Below, one piece after another: positions 63,101-64,000 of a stretch of 64,000 nucleotides of DNA. The DNA comes from Nostoc sp. UHCC 0302 (GTDB lineage: Bacteria > Cyanobacteriota > Cyanobacteriia > Cyanobacteriales > Nostocaceae). The position numbers and the translations under genes are program-made. The stretch's first letter is position 1; the number at the start of each line of letters is the position of its first letter. The notes under the pieces are model-generated. The model saw only the letters and a list, made by a program, of their open reading frames with translations, did not search any database and was not told where the DNA came from. The stretch is from positions 622,501 to 686,500 of the forward strand of contig NZ_CP151099.1 of assembly GCF_038096175.1 (NCBI RefSeq), given 5' to 3'.

Positions 63101-63487
63101 AGTCACACCCGTTCGTTGAATAATGTCTGGCAATTGCGGTTCAGCCAGGGTTTCTTTATTTTGGACGTTGACTTGAGCAATATCTGCGTTGGTACTCGTT
63201 GGAAAAGAAACAGTTATATTGCTGGCTCCATCATTGCCCGTGTTAGAAGATATATAAGATACACCTTTAACTCCGTTAATTTGTCTTTCAATAATGTTAG
63301 TTACAGTGCTTTCTGTTGTTTGGGCATCTGCACCAACATTATTGGAAGTAACGTTAATTTGCACCGGGGCGAGGTCTGGTAGCTGAGAAATGGGAAGAAT
63401 CGGAATACAGATGCTTCCCAGCAGCAAAATGATGAATGTACAGACGGTCGTCAGAACTGGCCGCTTGATGAAGGTATTGACAAACAT
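60152..63487 (-). CDS. RND-family multidrug efflux permease (HAE1/AcrB-like)
   Basis: An 1111-residue inner-membrane pump with twelve predicted membrane segments and two large periplasmic loops. The start MFVNTFIKRPVLTTVCTFIILLLGSICIPILPISQLPDLAP is typical. The proton-relay aspartates are in GIVVDDAIIVVE, and the C-half has GLAAKNAILVVEFA. The last about 60 residues are Gly/Ser/Asn-rich and probably disordered. The membrane-fusion partner and outer-membrane channel are not in the window; the upstream gene is a divergent LysR regulator, which may control it. Start ATG 63485-63487. Confidence 0.93.
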   Translation of the reverse strand: MFVNTFIKRPVLTTVCTFIILLLGSICIPILPISQLPDLAPVQINVTSNNVGADAQTTESTVTNIIERQINGVKGVSYISSNTGNDGASNITVSFPTSTNADIAQVNVQNKETLAEPQLPDIIQRTGVTVETASSSLLLAFGFYADNSEYDNTFISNYVDLYILDQIKRIPGVGSVRIFGERKYAMRLWLDPNKLAQQKLTPQDVATALQEQNIQVGAGSIGKEPAPDGQSFEFALRASSRFKEAAEFEDMVLKVSPSDGSSTTTSTNATSSTLVKVRDVGRVELGAESYLSDAKFALSGSNPKPAVGLGIYQLPGSNALQVAHAIEEKIKELEKSFPPGLKAQIAFDTTPFVEISLEEVLHTLAEAIVLVVLVIFVFLQDWRTTIIPTVAIPVSLIGTCAALLVLGFQINTLTLFGFVLAIGIVVDDAIIVVEAVTVKLEQGMRPYEAAVEAMKELTGAIIATSLVLMAVFIPVAFVPGTTGIVYKQFALTVAVSIAISTFNALTFSPSMAAILMRPSQIGRGPLGWFFNLFNRGFTWFTRRYVGLVSFLTHVKPMVVGVFIAGLVATVLMYRAVPTGFIPEEDQGYFFVIAQAPDGVSLKYTESVLERVAKEAIAMPEVRAAFAISGFGFDGNASNLGLAFVNLKSWKERPEESQSVYGILQRLNKKLSTITEARVIAANAPPVRGLSTTGGFEFIIQDRTGNAPIESLVGTAEKFIAAANKKPVLQRVFTQFTANTPQFQIQVNRNQAKALNVEINQIFQALQTYLGSQYVNDFVQGQRQYRVYVQADGVFRSNPDDIGKLYVRSNSGAMIPLSNLVQITPFVGPKIISHYNLYRSIKIQGSPAPGASSGQAIKAMEEVAAEILPQGFGYEWTGTYLQEKTSGGATGLIFGLAIVMVFLVLAAQYESYVDPIIILLTVPLAILGAMTALWLRSNVFMVGSLFPKVVDDIYCQVGLVTLIGLAAKNAILVVEFANQLHEQGMSYTRAAVKAGEERLRPILMTAFAALLGFLPLVISEGAGASSRWSLGTALFGGLLLATFLSLFLVPILYILVKSLAQALLFRKGGGGSNPPDSPNSANGTSGSGRGALPAGSSQPEAQLRSQQDGRTA

Positions 63488-63689
63488 AAGTTAGGGATTG
63501 GGAACTAGGGACTGGGGAACAGGGAGCGGAGGAGATGGAGAAGAATAATTTAATGCCCAAGACCCAATATCCAGTCCCCAATCCCCAGTACCCTTTATTG
63601 CTCATTTTCAGTTTGTATCGTAGAGTAACCAAAAAGTCCAAGACCTACTGCTATAACCAAATAGAATAAATAAAAAGAATTAAACAGCA
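63488..63689. promoter_or_regulatory. Divergent promoter region between the RND pump and LysR genes
   Basis: About 200 bases containing degenerate GGGATTGGGAACTAGGG-type heptamer repeats (63493-63530) and CCAATATCCAGTCCCCAATC-type runs. LysR regulators usually bind between divergent genes; no clear T-N11-A palindrome could be assigned. Confidence 0.5.
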
Positions 63690-64000
63690 TGGATGCTGAT
63701 TTGCGCTTGCTCCGATACTTTGTTGCCGTGGCTGAAGACTTAAACTTCACTCGTGCTGCCGAACGGTTGTATATTTCCCAACCAGCGTTGTCTAAGCAGA
63801 TTCGCCAGTTAGAACGTGAATTAGGCATTGAATTATTAAAGCGCAGTAGCCGCGATGTCAAACTCACCGCCGCTGGTGCAGCTCTCTTACCTCTAGCTCA
63901 ACAGCTTCTACAAGACTGGCAATTTACCTTATTGGCAGTGCGGGAAGTCGCAGCAAGCGAAATGCAGACATTGCGCGTTGGTTTCATTGCCAGCATTGGC
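63690..64000 (+). CDS. LysR-family transcriptional regulator, N-terminal part
   Basis: The frame starts at ATG 63690 and runs off the window end (103 codons). It shows the LysR helix-turn-helix: DLRLLRYFVAVAEDLNFTRAAERLYISQPALSKQIRQLERELGIELLKRS, then the start of the linker and the inducer-binding domain (LRVGFIASIG). It is divergent from the RND pump gene and may regulate it. The remaining domain lies beyond the window. Confidence 0.93.

Overview
The window looks like chromosome from a filamentous, probably heterocyst-forming cyanobacterium of the Nostoc/Calothrix/Tolypothrix kind. The signs are many GCGATCGC (HIP1) octamers, heptamer and 21-bp tandem repeats between genes, dispersed palindromes, a geosmin synthase, a Nif11-type peptide, Uma2 and NACHT proteins and a PEP-CTERM protein. 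I could not check the taxonomy by search. No rRNA, tRNA or CRISPR array was seen.

Layout. 0-4 kb: the end of a four-helix-bundle gene and a CheA-REC hybrid kinase. 4-7.6 kb: a polyamine-type ABC operon, potA-potD-potB on the minus strand, with no potC in the window and a scrap of a histidine kinase gene between potD and potA. 7.8-12 kb: penicillin-binding protein 2, an IS4-family insertion with terminal repeats and a target duplication, and a VanY-like carboxypeptidase. 12-24.2 kb: transporters (AEC, GPH-type MFS, MATE), a phosphoribosyltransferase, a hydrolase, a thioredoxin-like protein that has lost one active-site cysteine, a two-partner-secretion exoprotein beside a truncated copy of itself, a DUF4112 protein and a Nif11 peptide. 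24.5-32.3 kb: an internally duplicated helical protein, sulfate-binding protein SbpA, a CBS-HEPN-like protein, a cupin dioxygenase, a PEP-CTERM protein and a photolyase.

32.9-38.6 kb holds the most striking system: geosmin synthase followed on the same strand by two paralogous proteins of about 469 residues. Each has a cyclic-nucleotide-binding-like domain inside a Family 2B encapsulin (HK97-fold) shell protein. I read this as a two-component protein nanocompartment with a terpene cyclase cargo. The synthase carries the same short motif after each of its two cyclase domains, a candidate shell-targeting signal.

39-44 kb is housekeeping: fabG, thioredoxin, prmA, serA. 44-56 kb is an accessory, defence-like region: repeats, a Uma2 nuclease-like protein, a NACHT-HEAT STAND protein with about ten near-identical 34-residue repeats, a RelE-type toxin-antitoxin pair, an HicB-like orphan, a collapsed HNH gene, and a second NACHT gene on the minus strand split by an IS element. 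Removing that IS and one copy of its 8-bp target duplication restores a 730-residue reading frame. The IS itself appears to need a -1 frameshift at a T7 run to make its transposase.

56-64 kb: a type II thioesterase, an exbB-exbD pair divergent from a TonB-family gene with a GT-rich linker, a large RND pump, and a divergent LysR regulator cut by the window end.
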